The position numbers and the translations under genes are program-made. A stretch of DNA of 31,175 bases from Solirubrobacteraceae bacterium (lineage in GTDB: Bacteria; Actinomycetota; Thermoleophilia; Solirubrobacterales; Solirubrobacteraceae), in NCBI GenBank assembly GCA_019683665.1, contig JADGIB010000005.1, forward strand, positions 1 to 31,175, given 5' to 3'. Of this stretch, positions 24,079-31,175 are shown piece after piece (position 1 is the stretch's first letter; every line of letters begins with the position of its first letter). A model generated the notes under the pieces. The model saw nothing but the letters and a program-made list of their open reading frames with translations, did no database searches and was not told the origin of the DNA.

Positions 24079-24140
24079 GCGCGATCTCCCCCCACGATCA
24101 GAGCCAGACCCATCACATAGCAGCATCTCTCCTCCCCGAG

Positions 24141-24166
24141 ACGGCCCGCCTCCAGGCGGGCCGTTT
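24141..24166 (+). terminator. Intrinsic-terminator-like hairpin in front of the EAL-HDOD gene
   Basis: ACGGCCCGCC (24141-24150) pairs perfectly with GGCGGGCCGT (24155-24164) around TCCA, followed by TT and C. It ends 22 nt before the preferred ATG at 24189, on the plus strand, where no upstream gene needs terminating. It may act as an attenuator in the EAL-HDOD leader or end a small RNA. The U-tract is short. Confidence 0.55.
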
Positions 24167-24188
24167 CATGATCTGCGCCGACCTGCCG

Positions 24189-25427
24189 ATGACCAAGACG
24201 ATGGAAACCGAGGCTCCTCCGGTCGTGGTCGCGCGTCAGCCCGTGTTCGATCGGAGACGCCGGCTGTACGGATACGAGCTGCTGTTCCGGGCCCTCGACC
24301 CCGAGCGGGCCGTGGTCGTCGACCACGAGCGCGCGAGCGCCCACGTGCTCGTGACCGCGCTCGGCGACATCGGGATCGGCGCGCTGGCCGGCGGCCGCGT
24401 CGCCGGCGTCAACGTCACCCGCCAGTTCCTGCTCGACGTCGACCCGCTCCCGTTCGCCCCCGGCGAGGTCGTCCTCGAGCTGCTCGAGGACCAGGTCGTC
24501 GACGACGCCCTGCTGGAGCGCTGCGCGGCGCTGCGCGAGGCCGGCCACCTCATCGCCCTCGACGACTTCACGCTCAGCGACGAGACCGCGCCGCTGCTCG
24601 AGCACGCCCGGTTCGTCAAGCTCGACGTCCGCCAGCACGGGCTCGACGGCCTCCCGGCCCAGATCTTCGCGATCCGCCGCGCCGGCTTCCGCGGCCGGCT
24701 GCTGGCCGAGAAGGTCGAGACCGAGGCCGAGCACTCCGCGTGCCTGCGGCTCGGCTTCGACTTCTTCCAGGGGCGGTACTTCGCCCGCCCGCAGCTCGTC
24801 TCCGGCAGGGCGCTGCACACCTCGTCGCTGCAGTCGCTGCACGCCGCCGCCGCGCTCAGCGACGACGAGATCGGCTTCGAGGCGCTCGAGCAGCTCGTCT
24901 CGCGCGACCCGGGCCTGGCGATGCGCCTGCTGCGGCTGCTGAACTCGGCCGCGTTCTCGCTGCGCCGCCGCATCACCACCGTCCACGAGGCGCTCGTCCT
25001 CCTCGGCGTGCGCACCGTCCGCCAGTGGGCGATGCTCGTCGCGCTCGCCGGGCTGCCCGAGACGCCCGACGAGCTGCTGCCGAACGCGCTCGTCCGCGCC
25101 CGGATGCTCGAGCGGCTCGCCGAGCTGCGCGGCGACCCGGTCCCCGCCGGCGCGTTCGTCGTCGGCCTGTTCTCGCTCGCCGACGCGATGCTCGGCGTGC
25201 CGATGGAGGAGGCGATCGCCGACCTCCCGCTCGCCGAGGAGCACCTCGCCGCGCTCCTGCGCCACGAGGGCCCCAACGGGCGCGCGCTCGCCACCGTCAT
25301 CGCCCACGAGCGCGGCGACGACTGGTCGCCCGCCGACGCCGGCGTGAGCATCGACGAGTTCGCCGCCGCCTACACGGACGCGCTGGCCTGGGCCTACGAC
25401 GCCGAGCCGGACCTGAAGGCGGCCTGA
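24189..25427 (+). CDS. EAL and HDOD domain signalling protein (YuxH-like)
   Basis: The 412-aa protein has an N-terminal EAL-type domain (~12-205) and a C-terminal HDOD domain (~205-400, including LVSRDPGLAMRLLRLLNSAAF and TVHEALVLLGVRTVRQWA). The EAL hallmark reads YGYELLFR, so the A is replaced but the metal-binding Glu (E30) stays. Asn (NVTRQF), Glu (LELLED), DD (ALDDF), Lys (VKLDV), Glu (AEKVET) and Gln (QGRYFARP) also persist. Members such as B. subtilis YuxH and Vibrio CdgJ are tied to cyclic-di-GMP and motility; activity here is uncertain. HDOD is a protein-protein signalling domain. The start is the ATG at 24189 or 24201; upstream ATGs (24048, 24168) lie in or before the terminator hairpin with poor codon use. 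Its 3' end overlaps the convergent hydrolase by 34 nt. Confidence 0.88.
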   Translation: MTKTMETEAPPVVVARQPVFDRRRRLYGYELLFRALDPERAVVVDHERASAHVLVTALGDIGIGALAGGRVAGVNVTRQFLLDVDPLPFAPGEVVLELLEDQVVDDALLERCAALREAGHLIALDDFTLSDETAPLLEHARFVKLDVRQHGLDGLPAQIFAIRRAGFRGRLLAEKVETEAEHSACLRLGFDFFQGRYFARPQLVSGRALHTSSLQSLHAAAALSDDEIGFEALEQLVSRDPGLAMRLLRLLNSAAFSLRRRITTVHEALVLLGVRTVRQWAMLVALAGLPETPDELLPNALVRARMLERLAELRGDPVPAGAFVVGLFSLADAMLGVPMEEAIADLPLAEEHLAALLRHEGPNGRALATVIAHERGDDWSPADAGVSIDEFAAAYTDALAWAYDAEPDLKAA

Positions 25428-26281
25428 GCGGCCGCGCCGAGGCGGGCGAGCGCGGCCCGCGCCGCGTCGACCTTCGCCGGCCAGCGCACGAACCCGTGGA
25501 CGGTCCCCGGCCAGACGACGAGCTCGACCGCCACCCCGGCCTCGCGCAGCCGCCGCGCGTACGCCTCGCCCTCGTCGCGCAGGACGTCGTGGCTGGCCAG
25601 GAGGATCGTCGCCGGCGGCAGCCCGGCCAGGTCGGGCGCGCGCAGCGGCGAGACGTCCGGGTCGCCGGGGTCGCCGCCGTACTGGGCGAGGAACCAGGCC
25701 ATGTCGTCAGCGGTGAGCCGGTAGCCGGCGGCGAAGCGCTCGTAGCTGGCCGTCGCCATCCCGGCGTCGAGGACCGGGTAGACGAGCAGCTGGGCGGCGA
25801 GCCGGCGCGCGTGGCGGCGGGCGAGGACGGCGGCGAGCTGGCCCCCGGCGCTGTCGCCGGCGACCGCGACCGGCCCGCCCGCGTCGAGCGCCGCCAGCAG
25901 GGCCGCCTCGGCGTCCTGCAGCGCGGCCGGGTACGGGTGCTCGGGCGCCAGCCGGTAGTCGGGCAGGACGACCCGGGCGCCGGCCGCGTTCGCGAGCATC
26001 CGGCCGACCTGGTCGTAGGAGCCCGGGGAGCCGACGACCCAGCCGCCGCCGTGGAGGTAGACGATCGTGCCGCGGGCGCCGGCCGGCTCGAAGACGCGGG
26101 CGGGCACCGGGGCGTCGACGTCTCGGACGGCGTCGACCGGCTCGGGCGGCCCGGCCAGCTCGCGGGCGCCCGCCTCGTGCTCGGCGCGCAGCGCCGCCGC
26201 GTCGCGGACCGTCGTCAGCGCGCCCTCGGAGCCGGCGAGGAGCGCCGCCACCTGCGGGTCGAGCGGACCCGGCCCGCTCAC
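25394..26281 (-). CDS. Alpha/beta hydrolase, HSL-type esterase
   Basis: The 295-aa enzyme belongs to the hormone-sensitive-lipase-like esterases. It has the oxyanion motif HGGGW (77-81), the nucleophile elbow GDSAGG (Ser144), the conserved DYRLAPEHPYPAAL, the acid in SHDVLRDEG and the histidine in GTVHGF. It hydrolyses carboxyl esters; the substrate is unknown. It is cytosolic, with no signal peptide. The GTG start overlaps the dxs stop by 4 nt (GTGA), so it is co-translated with dxs. That places it at the end of the isoprenoid series, though nothing in the sequence shows an isoprenoid substrate. Confidence 0.92.
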   Translation of the reverse strand: MSGPGPLDPQVAALLAGSEGALTTVRDAAALRAEHEAGARELAGPPEPVDAVRDVDAPVPARVFEPAGARGTIVYLHGGGWVVGSPGSYDQVGRMLANAAGARVVLPDYRLAPEHPYPAALQDAEAALLAALDAGGPVAVAGDSAGGQLAAVLARRHARRLAAQLLVYPVLDAGMATASYERFAAGYRLTADDMAWFLAQYGGDPGDPDVSPLRAPDLAGLPPATILLASHDVLRDEGEAYARRLREAGVAVELVVWPGTVHGFVRWPAKVDAARAALARLGAAAQAAFRSGSAS

Positions 26282-28221
26282 CGCCCCGCGAGCGCCGTCC
26301 GCGGGTCGCGCAGCGCGGCCTCGATCCGCTCGGCGATCCGCTCGCCGGTGAAGCCGACCTCGGCGTGCAGGAGCGCCGGCTTGCCGTGGGTGACGAAGCG
26401 GTCGGGCAGCCCGACGCGGAGGATCCGCGGGAGGGCGAGGCCGCCGTCGTTGAGCGTCTCCCACACGGCGGTGCCGAACCCGCCCTGGAGGACGCCCTCC
26501 TCGACGGTGACGAGCAGGTCGTGCTCGGCGGCGAGCTGGGCCAGCAGCGCCCGGTCCAGCGGCTTGGCGAAGCGGGCGTCGGCGACCGTCGGCGTGATCC
26601 CGCTCCCGGCCAGCAGGTCGGCCGCCTCCAGGCCCTTCTGGACGCCGGTGCCGTAGCCGACGATCGCGACCCGCTCGCCCTCGCGCAGGATCTCGCCGCT
26701 GCCGATCTCGATCGGCTGCGGCTCGTCGGGCAGCGGGACGCCGAGCCCCTCGCCGCGCGGGTAGCGCAGCGCGATCGGGCCGTCGTCGTAGAGGAGCGCC
26801 GTCCGCAGCATGTGGACGAGCTGCGCCTCGTCGCGCGGCGCCATGAGGACCATGTTCGGCAGGCAGCGCAGGTAGGCGATGTCGAACGCGCCGTGGTGGG
26901 TCGGCCCGTCGTCGCCGACGAGGCCGGCGCGGTCCATGGCGAAGACGACGTTCAGCCTCTGGAGGGCGACGTCGTGGACGATCTGGTCGAAGGCGCGCTG
27001 CAGGAACGTCGAGTAGATCGCGCAGACCGGCTTGACGCCCTCGAGCGCGAGGCCGCAGGCGAAGAGGACCGCCTGCTGCTCGGCGATGCCGACGTCGAAG
27101 TAGTGGTCGGGGTGGGCCTTCTGGAGGTGGTTCAGGCCCGTGCCGGAGCTCATCGCGGCGGTGATGCCGACGATCCGCGGGTCGCGCTCGACCTCGCGCA
27201 CGAGCGCCTCGCCGAAGACCTGCGTGTAGGAGGGCGGCGCCGGCTCGGCCGCCGCCGGGGCGGCCTTCGCGGGGGCGCCGTTGGCGATCGACTTCGGCTT
27301 GGCGGCGTGCCACTTCTCCATGCCCTCCAGGCCGCCGAGCTCGGCGGGCTCGAAGCCCTTGCCCTTCACGGTCGCGATGTGGACGACGACCGGGCGCTCG
27401 GCGTCGAGCGCCTCGCGCAGCGCGTCGCGCAGCGCGTGGACGTCGTGGCCGTCGATGACGCCGACGTAGGCCCAGTCGAGCTCCTCCCAGAACAGGCCCG
27501 GCGCCCAGAACGCCTTGATCGACTCCTTCAGCTGCGGGCCGAGGTGCTCGAACGCGGCGCCGATCCCGGCCGGCAGGCGCGTCAGCCGCTCCTCCATCCC
27601 CTCGCGCGAGCGGTACAGGCGCGGGTTCAGGCGAATCCGGTTGAAGTAGCGGTTCAGCGCCCCGACGTTCGGCGCGATCGACATGCCGTTGTCGTTGAGG
27701 ACGACGACCATCGGCGTGCCGAGGCCGCCGGCCTGGTGGATCGCCTCGAACGCGACGCCGCCGGTCATCGCGCCGTCGCCGATGACGGCGACGACCTTCC
27801 CGGCGTCGGGCTCGCCGCGCAGGCGCATCGCCTCCTTGAGGCCGACCGCGTAGCCGATCGACGTCGAGGCGTGCCCGGCGCCCATGATGTCGTGCTCGGA
27901 CTCGTGGATCGCGCAGAACGGGGCGAGCCCCTCGTACTGGCGGATCGTCGCGAGCTGGTCGCGGCGGCCGGTGAGGACCTTGTGCGGGTAGGCCTGGTGG
28001 CCGACGTCCCACAGGATCTTGTCGCGCGGGCTGTCGAGCAGCGAGTGCAGCGCGACCGCGAGCTCGCAGGTGCCGAGGTTCGCCCCGAAGTGCCCGCCGA
28101 TCTCGCCGACCGTGTCGATGATGTGCTCGCGCACCTCCTGGGCGACCTGCTGCAGCTGGGCGTCGGAGAGCCCGTGGAGGTCCTGGGGCCGGTCGATGCG
28201 GGGCAGGAGGCGTTCGGTCAC
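26278..28221 (-). CDS. dxs: 1-deoxy-D-xylulose-5-phosphate synthase
   Basis: The 647-aa thiamin-diphosphate enzyme joins pyruvate and glyceraldehyde 3-phosphate in the first step of the MEP isoprenoid pathway. It shows DVGHQAYPHKVLTGR, the ThDP motif GDGAMTGGVAFEAIHQAG...VLNDNGMSI, and the transketolase-type C-terminal half (IAEQQAVLFACGLA, YSTFLQRAFDQIVHDVALQ, DRAGLVGDDGPTHHG). A low-complexity Ala/Pro linker (~GAPAKAAPAAAEPAPP) lies between the halves. The GTG start overlaps the ispA stop by 4 nt (GTGA); longer versions of the frame run antisense into ispA and are not credible. The ispA-dxs pair feeds C5 units into prenyl diphosphates. Confidence 0.97.
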   Translation of the reverse strand: MTERLLPRIDRPQDLHGLSDAQLQQVAQEVREHIIDTVGEIGGHFGANLGTCELAVALHSLLDSPRDKILWDVGHQAYPHKVLTGRRDQLATIRQYEGLAPFCAIHESEHDIMGAGHASTSIGYAVGLKEAMRLRGEPDAGKVVAVIGDGAMTGGVAFEAIHQAGGLGTPMVVVLNDNGMSIAPNVGALNRYFNRIRLNPRLYRSREGMEERLTRLPAGIGAAFEHLGPQLKESIKAFWAPGLFWEELDWAYVGVIDGHDVHALRDALREALDAERPVVVHIATVKGKGFEPAELGGLEGMEKWHAAKPKSIANGAPAKAAPAAAEPAPPSYTQVFGEALVREVERDPRIVGITAAMSSGTGLNHLQKAHPDHYFDVGIAEQQAVLFACGLALEGVKPVCAIYSTFLQRAFDQIVHDVALQRLNVVFAMDRAGLVGDDGPTHHGAFDIAYLRCLPNMVLMAPRDEAQLVHMLRTALLYDDGPIALRYPRGEGLGVPLPDEPQPIEIGSGEILREGERVAIVGYGTGVQKGLEAADLLAGSGITPTVADARFAKPLDRALLAQLAAEHDLLVTVEEGVLQGGFGTAVWETLNDGGLALPRILRVGLPDRFVTHGKPALLHAEVGFTGERIAERIEAALRDPRTALAGR

Positions 28222-29078
28222 GAAGTCCGGGTGAAGATGAAGTCGGTGATCTGCTCGAGCTCTGGCGCGCCGTCCGGGGCGGCGGCGGCGAGGGCGGCCC
28301 GAGCCGTCCGATGCGATGCCTCCGCCATGGTACGAGCTTGCTCGAGCCCGAACTCGCTGACGTAGGTCCGCTTGCCGTGGCGGGCGTCGGAGCCCTGCGG
28401 CTTGCCGAGCGCGTCGTCGGTGCCGACGACGTCGAGGATGTCGTCGACGATCTGGAAGAGGACCCCGAGCTCGGCCGTGAACGGCTCCCACGGCGCCGGG
28501 TCGCGGCCGTCGAGGAGCAGGACGCACTCGACGCTGGCGCCGATGAGGCGGCCGGTCTTCAGCGCGTGCAGGCGGCGCAGGTCGGCGTGCTCGGCGGCCA
28601 CGTCCATCCACTGCCCCCCGACCATGCCGTTCACACCGGTGGCGGTCGCCAGGTGCGCCAGGGCGGCCATGACGTGGGCGGGGTCGCCCGACTGGCGGGT
28701 GAGGACGTGGCGGAACGCCTCGGCGTAGAGGGCGTCGCCGGCCAGGATCGCGACGTCCTCGCGGTAGGCCCGGTGCAGGGTCGGGCGGCCGCGGCGCAGG
28801 TCGTCGTCGTCCATCGCCGGCAGGTCGTCGTGGATGAGCGAGTACGTGTGGATCAGCTCGATCGCGCAGGCGAGCGGGAGCACGTCACGGGCGTCGCGGC
28901 CGAGCGCGCGGGCGGTCGCGAGCGCGAGCACGGGCCGGATCCGCTTGCCCCCGGCCAGGAGGCTGTAGCGCATCGCCTCCTCCAGGCCGTCGGTCGGCGT
29001 GCCGTCGACGAAGCGCAGCGCGTGCAGCTCCGCCTCGACGAGCGCGCGGAGGTCGTCTGGGTACCGCGCGTCGGCCAC
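28218..29078 (-). CDS. ispA: Polyprenyl (farnesyl/geranylgeranyl) diphosphate synthase
   Basis: The 286-aa prenyltransferase condenses IPP with allylic diphosphates. The first Asp-rich motif is DDLPAMDDDDLRRG, the second DDILD, with GGKRIRP at the diphosphate site. Length and motifs fit the short-chain (C15-C20) IspA branch; exact chain length is not determined here. It starts with GTG directly after the xseB stop (no gap) and overlaps dxs by 4 nt. The order xseB-ispA-dxs is common in bacteria. Confidence 0.95.
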   Translation of the reverse strand: MADARYPDDLRALVEAELHALRFVDGTPTDGLEEAMRYSLLAGGKRIRPVLALATARALGRDARDVLPLACAIELIHTYSLIHDDLPAMDDDDLRRGRPTLHRAYREDVAILAGDALYAEAFRHVLTRQSGDPAHVMAALAHLATATGVNGMVGGQWMDVAAEHADLRRLHALKTGRLIGASVECVLLLDGRDPAPWEPFTAELGVLFQIVDDILDVVGTDDALGKPQGSDARHGKRTYVSEFGLEQARTMAEASHRTARAALAAAAPDGAPELEQITDFIFTRTS

Positions 29079-29276
29079 TCAGAGCAGCGCGTCCTGCCCG
29101 GGCGGCACCTCCGAGGCGGCGGCGCGCGCCTGGCGCTCCAGCTCGGCGCTGGCCTCCGACGCCAGCGCGGCGCAGTCCTCGACCAGCGACGCCGCGGCGT
29201 CCGCGGACAGGTCGCCGGAGCGCAGCTGCTCGGCGGCCCGCTCGAGGCGGTTGATGAGGGTGTCGAGCTCGGTCAT
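29079..29276 (-). CDS. xseB: Exodeoxyribonuclease VII small subunit
   Basis: The 65-aa protein is all helical (LDTLINRLERAAEQLRSGDL and AELERQARAA), the normal size and pattern of XseB, which with XseA forms the exonuclease VII that degrades single-stranded DNA. It starts with ATG overlapping the nusB stop by 4 nt (ATGA). XseA, usually the gene directly upstream, is not here: nusB takes that place. Its partner must be elsewhere, or be lost. Confidence 0.9.
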   Translation of the reverse strand: MTELDTLINRLERAAEQLRSGDLSADAAASLVEDCAALASEASAELERQARAAASEVPPGQDALL

Positions 29277-29683
29277 CGGCCGGGATCCTCGCGCATCTCG
29301 CGCAGCGCCGCGCCGAGGATGCCGTTCACGAACTTCGGGGCCTGGGCGCCCGCGTACGTCTTCGCGGTGCGGACGGCCTCCTCGATGGCGCCCTCGGGCG
29401 GGATCGGGTGGTCGCCGGGCAGCGCGTCGGGGTGCAGCATCTCGGTGAGCGCGACGCGCATGATCGCCCGCTCCAGCGGGGCGATCCGGTCGATCGTCCA
29501 GCCCTGCGCGAAGCGCTCGATGATCGCGTCGGTGTCCTCGCTGTAGTCCTCGGCCGCGTGTGCGAGCGCGCGCGTGAACAGCGGCGCGTCGCGATCGAGC
29601 GTCTCCGACAGGGGACGCCCGGTCACGTCGTGCTGGTAGAGGGCGAAGACCGCCTTTCGGCGCTGCTCGGAGCGGCGGGCCAC
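29273..29683 (-). CDS. nusB: Transcription antitermination factor NusB
   Basis: The 136-aa all-helical protein has the NusB start RRSEQRRKAVFALYQHDVTG, the ERFAQGWTIDRIAPLERAIMRVALTEM core and the end YAGAQAPKFVNGILGAAL. It binds boxA RNA with NusE (S10) and supports rRNA antitermination. The start is GTG sharing one base with the efp stop (TAGTG), and its own stop overlaps xseB. The efp-nusB pair is widespread. Confidence 0.96.
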   Translation of the reverse strand: MARRSEQRRKAVFALYQHDVTGRPLSETLDRDAPLFTRALAHAAEDYSEDTDAIIERFAQGWTIDRIAPLERAIMRVALTEMLHPDALPGDHPIPPEGAIEEAVRTAKTYAGAQAPKFVNGILGAALREMREDPGR

Positions 29684-30243
29684 TAGGCGCGCGAGATGTA
29701 CTCGCCGGTGGCCGTCTGGACCTTGACGCGGTCGCCGACGTTGATGAAGAGCGGCACCTGGATCGTCGCGCCGGTCTCCAGGGTCGCCGGCTTCGTGCCG
29801 CCGCCCGACGCGGTGTCCCCGCGCAGCCCCGGCTCGGTCTGGGTCACCTCCAGCTCGACGGACGCCGGCACCTGCACGTCGGCGGGCTGCCCGTCGATGA
29901 ACAGCACGTCCACCTCGTCGCTGGCCTTCGTCCAGCGCAGCGCGTCGGCCACCGCGGTCTCCGGGATCGAGAGCTGCTCGTAGGAGCTGGTGTCCATGAA
30001 GTGCGCGTCGGTCCCGTCGGAGTAGAGGAACTGCATCTTGCGCGCCTCGGTGTGGACGGAGCGGAACTTCTCGCCGGCCCGGAACGTCTTGTCGATCACG
30101 TTGCCGTCGGAGGCCCGGCGCAGCTTCGTGCGCACGAACGCGCCGCCCTTGCCCGGCTTGACGTGCTGGAACTCGAGGATCTTGTAGACGGTTCCCTCGA
30201 CGTCGATGTGGTTGCCGTTCTTGAACTGGTTCGTGGAGATCAT
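29683..30243 (-). CDS. efp: Translation elongation factor P
   Basis: The 186-aa three-domain factor relieves ribosome stalling at polyproline. It starts MISTNQFKNGNHIDVEG; the tip loop is KPGKGGAF with Lys32 at the position modified in some bacteria, and the C-terminal OB domain ends GDRVKVQTATGEYI. No EpmA-type modifying enzyme is in this window. The ATG overlaps the stop of the AbiEi-like/DUF559 gene by 4 nt (ATGA), and TACACT ends 9 nt upstream, so it may also have its own promoter inside the upstream gene. Confidence 0.97.
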   Translation of the reverse strand: MISTNQFKNGNHIDVEGTVYKILEFQHVKPGKGGAFVRTKLRRASDGNVIDKTFRAGEKFRSVHTEARKMQFLYSDGTDAHFMDTSSYEQLSIPETAVADALRWTKASDEVDVLFIDGQPADVQVPASVELEVTQTEPGLRGDTASGGGTKPATLETGATIQVPLFINVGDRVKVQTATGEYISRA

Positions 30244-31175
30244 CGAAGGCGCAGTGTATGCCGCGCCGGGGCGCCCGCCGCGGCGATCCGGGCGACGGTC
30301 TGGGCGCGCCGCGTGACCGCCTGACGCCAGGTGACGCGCAGGACGCGGTCGCCGTGGGCCTCGAGGATCGCCTGGCGCTCGGCGTCGTCCGCGCGGGCGA
30401 GGTCGCCGTCGTGCCACCGGGCGCCGTCGGCCTCGACGACGAGCCGCCGGTCGGGCCAGCGGAAGTCGGGGACGATCCGGCGGCCCGAGAGCCGCAGCGG
30501 CCGGTTCACGTCGGGGTGGGCGAAGCCGGCGCCGAGGATGAGGTCGAGGACGACGTCCTCGAGGACGCTGCGGGTCGGCGCGGGGCCGGTGGCGATGATC
30601 CGCAGCAGCCGCCGGGCGCCGCGGCGGCGCCCGGCGCGCTCGAGCGCGCGCAGGATCTCGGGGATCGTCGTGCCGTGGACGGCCTGCGCGGCGCGGACGG
30701 CGCGGCGCAGCCGGGGCGTCCCCGCCACCTCGGCCAGGTCGACGAGCGTGCGCGCGGGCGCGGTCACCGGGATCCCGCGGTGGCGGGTGACGTCGGCGGC
30801 GGCCAGCCGCGTCGTGCGGTGGGCGCGCACGCCGGGGCGGGCGCGCGGCGTCGTGCCGCGGACGGTGACCTCGACCGGCCGGTCCGGGTCCCACGGCAGC
30901 AGCCCGAGGTGCGCGGCGGCGGCGTGGTGGCTGAGCCAGGCCCGCGGCCCGCACGCCTTCACCGCGGCGAGGAAGCACGCCTCCAGGGGCGGGAAGGCGT
31001 GCCCGACGACGTAGACCCCGCGGTGCAGGCGGTGCAGCCGCCCGCGCCGCACGCGCCACTCGACGGCCGTCCGCGAGAGCCCGAGCGCCGCCAGCTCGGC
31101 GGCGGTGACGACCCCCCACCGGCGCGCGGCCAGGCGGGCGACGAGGACGTCCGGATGCTCGGTCCCCTCCCCCGC
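30240..31175 (-). CDS. AbiEi-like N-terminal / DUF559 endonuclease-fold protein (5' end outside window)
   Basis: At least 311 residues; the frame stays open to the window edge. The edge region reads ARLARRWGVVTAAELAALGLS, RTAVEWRVRRGRLHRLHRGVY: a winged-helix AbiEi-like domain typical of this family, so the GTG at 31050-31052 is internal. A middle part (SHHAAAAHLGLLPW, PARTLVDLA) is followed by a DUF559/Vsr-like PD-(D/E)XK fold: SVLEDVVLD, IVPDFRWP and LVVEADGARWH give E...D...ExD. The family is abundant in actinobacteria, often called type IV toxin-antitoxin antitoxin-like; function unknown, and no AbiEii toxin is next to it. The 3' end overlaps efp by 4 nt, so it feeds the efp-nusB-xseB-ispA-dxs series. 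Confidence 0.8.
   Translation of the reverse strand, partial: AGEGTEHPDVLVARLAARRWGVVTAAELAALGLSRTAVEWRVRRGRLHRLHRGVYVVGHAFPPLEACFLAAVKACGPRAWLSHHAAAAHLGLLPWDPDRPVEVTVRGTTPRARPGVRAHRTTRLAAADVTRHRGIPVTAPARTLVDLAEVAGTPRLRRAVRAAQAVHGTTIPEILRALERAGRRRGARRLLRIIATGPAPTRSVLEDVVLDLILGAGFAHPDVNRPLRLSGRRIVPDFRWPDRRLVVEADGARWHDGDLARADDAERQAILEAHGDRVLRVTWRQAVTRRAQTVARIAAAGAPARHTLRLR
30253..30258 (-). promoter_or_regulatory. Candidate -10 (TACACT) for efp
   Basis: TACACT fits TANNNT and ends 9 nt before the efp ATG, inside the 3' end of the upstream gene. Confidence 0.38.

Noticed and set aside
24046..24126. A 26-codon minus-strand ORF with a strong Shine-Dalgarno-like GGGGAGGAGAG, which could be a tlyA leader peptide
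   Set aside because: Codon use is unlike the genes (CTA, TGT, TCT, AGA), no promoter is seen upstream on that strand, and tlyA has a better leaderless start. It would merit a look only if transcripts begin above 24126.
24046..24166. A c-di-GMP (GEMM) riboswitch or small structured RNA such as 4.5S RNA before the EAL-HDOD gene
   Set aside because: I could not match the conserved bases of any known class; only the terminator-bearing leader geometry is supported.
30240..31052. Start of the AbiEi-like/DUF559 gene at GTG 31050-31052
   Set aside because: The frame continues upstream to the window edge and encodes the rest of the winged-helix domain, so the true start is outside the window.

Overview
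The window is chromosomal DNA from a very GC-rich bacterium (roughly three quarters G+C by eye; third codon positions almost all G or C; many GTG starts). Gene content and order point to Actinobacteria. The order tlyA-nadK-recN-steA-steB(mctB)-pyrG, then Nudix-xerD, matches the Mycobacterium tuberculosis Rv1694-Rv1701 neighbourhood. DUF3866, PASTA, EAL-HDOD and AbiEi-like/DUF559 genes make a deep-branching lineage such as Thermoleophilia/Solirubrobacterales my best guess, from memory rather than a search. No rRNA, tRNA, CRISPR, insertion sequence or prophage was seen.

Layout. (1) 1-224: C-terminal end of a PASTA protein (+), then hairpins. (2) 307-3678: a large minus-strand protein with a complete class II lysyl-tRNA synthetase at the N-terminus and a membrane plus DUF2156 lysyl-phosphatidylglycerol synthase half at the C-terminus, the reverse of mycobacterial LysX; a CAT-type amino acid permease is divergent (3748-5208). 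(3) 5184-10626, minus: DUF3866 > Nudix > xerD > deoB > mutM > DMT transporter. (4) 10627-13921, plus: an inverted-repeat-rich control region, a 39-aa one-helix membrane protein, an ACAD10/11-like acyl-CoA dehydrogenase, and a multicopper oxidase broken by a one-base frameshift. (5) 13923-23979, minus: tlyA > nadK > recN > AKR > steA > steB > MraY/WecA-like transferase > pyrG > M20 peptidase. (6) 23980-25427: a control region with a CRP-type palindrome and a terminator hairpin, then an EAL-HDOD protein (+). (7) 25394-31175, minus: AbiEi-like/DUF559 protein (runs off the edge) > efp > nusB > xseB > ispA > dxs > alpha/beta hydrolase, every junction overlapping by 1-4 nt or abutting.

How it works together. 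Most genes are housekeeping: translation (lysS half, efp, tlyA), transcription (nusB), DNA repair and chromosome resolution (mutM, recN, xseB, xerD), nucleotide and cofactor supply (pyrG, nadK, deoB), isoprenoid precursors (dxs, ispA) and division/envelope (steA, steB, the MraY-like enzyme). The most useful non-obvious signals are: a perfect SOS-type palindrome upstream of recN; a near-identical palindrome with one extra base over the predicted promoter of the 39-aa membrane protein; TANNNT hexamers 6-11 nt before nine start codons, suggesting leaderless or near-leaderless transcripts; the reversed LysRS/MprF fusion; the multicopper-oxidase frameshift; and the terminator-bearing leader of the EAL-HDOD gene.
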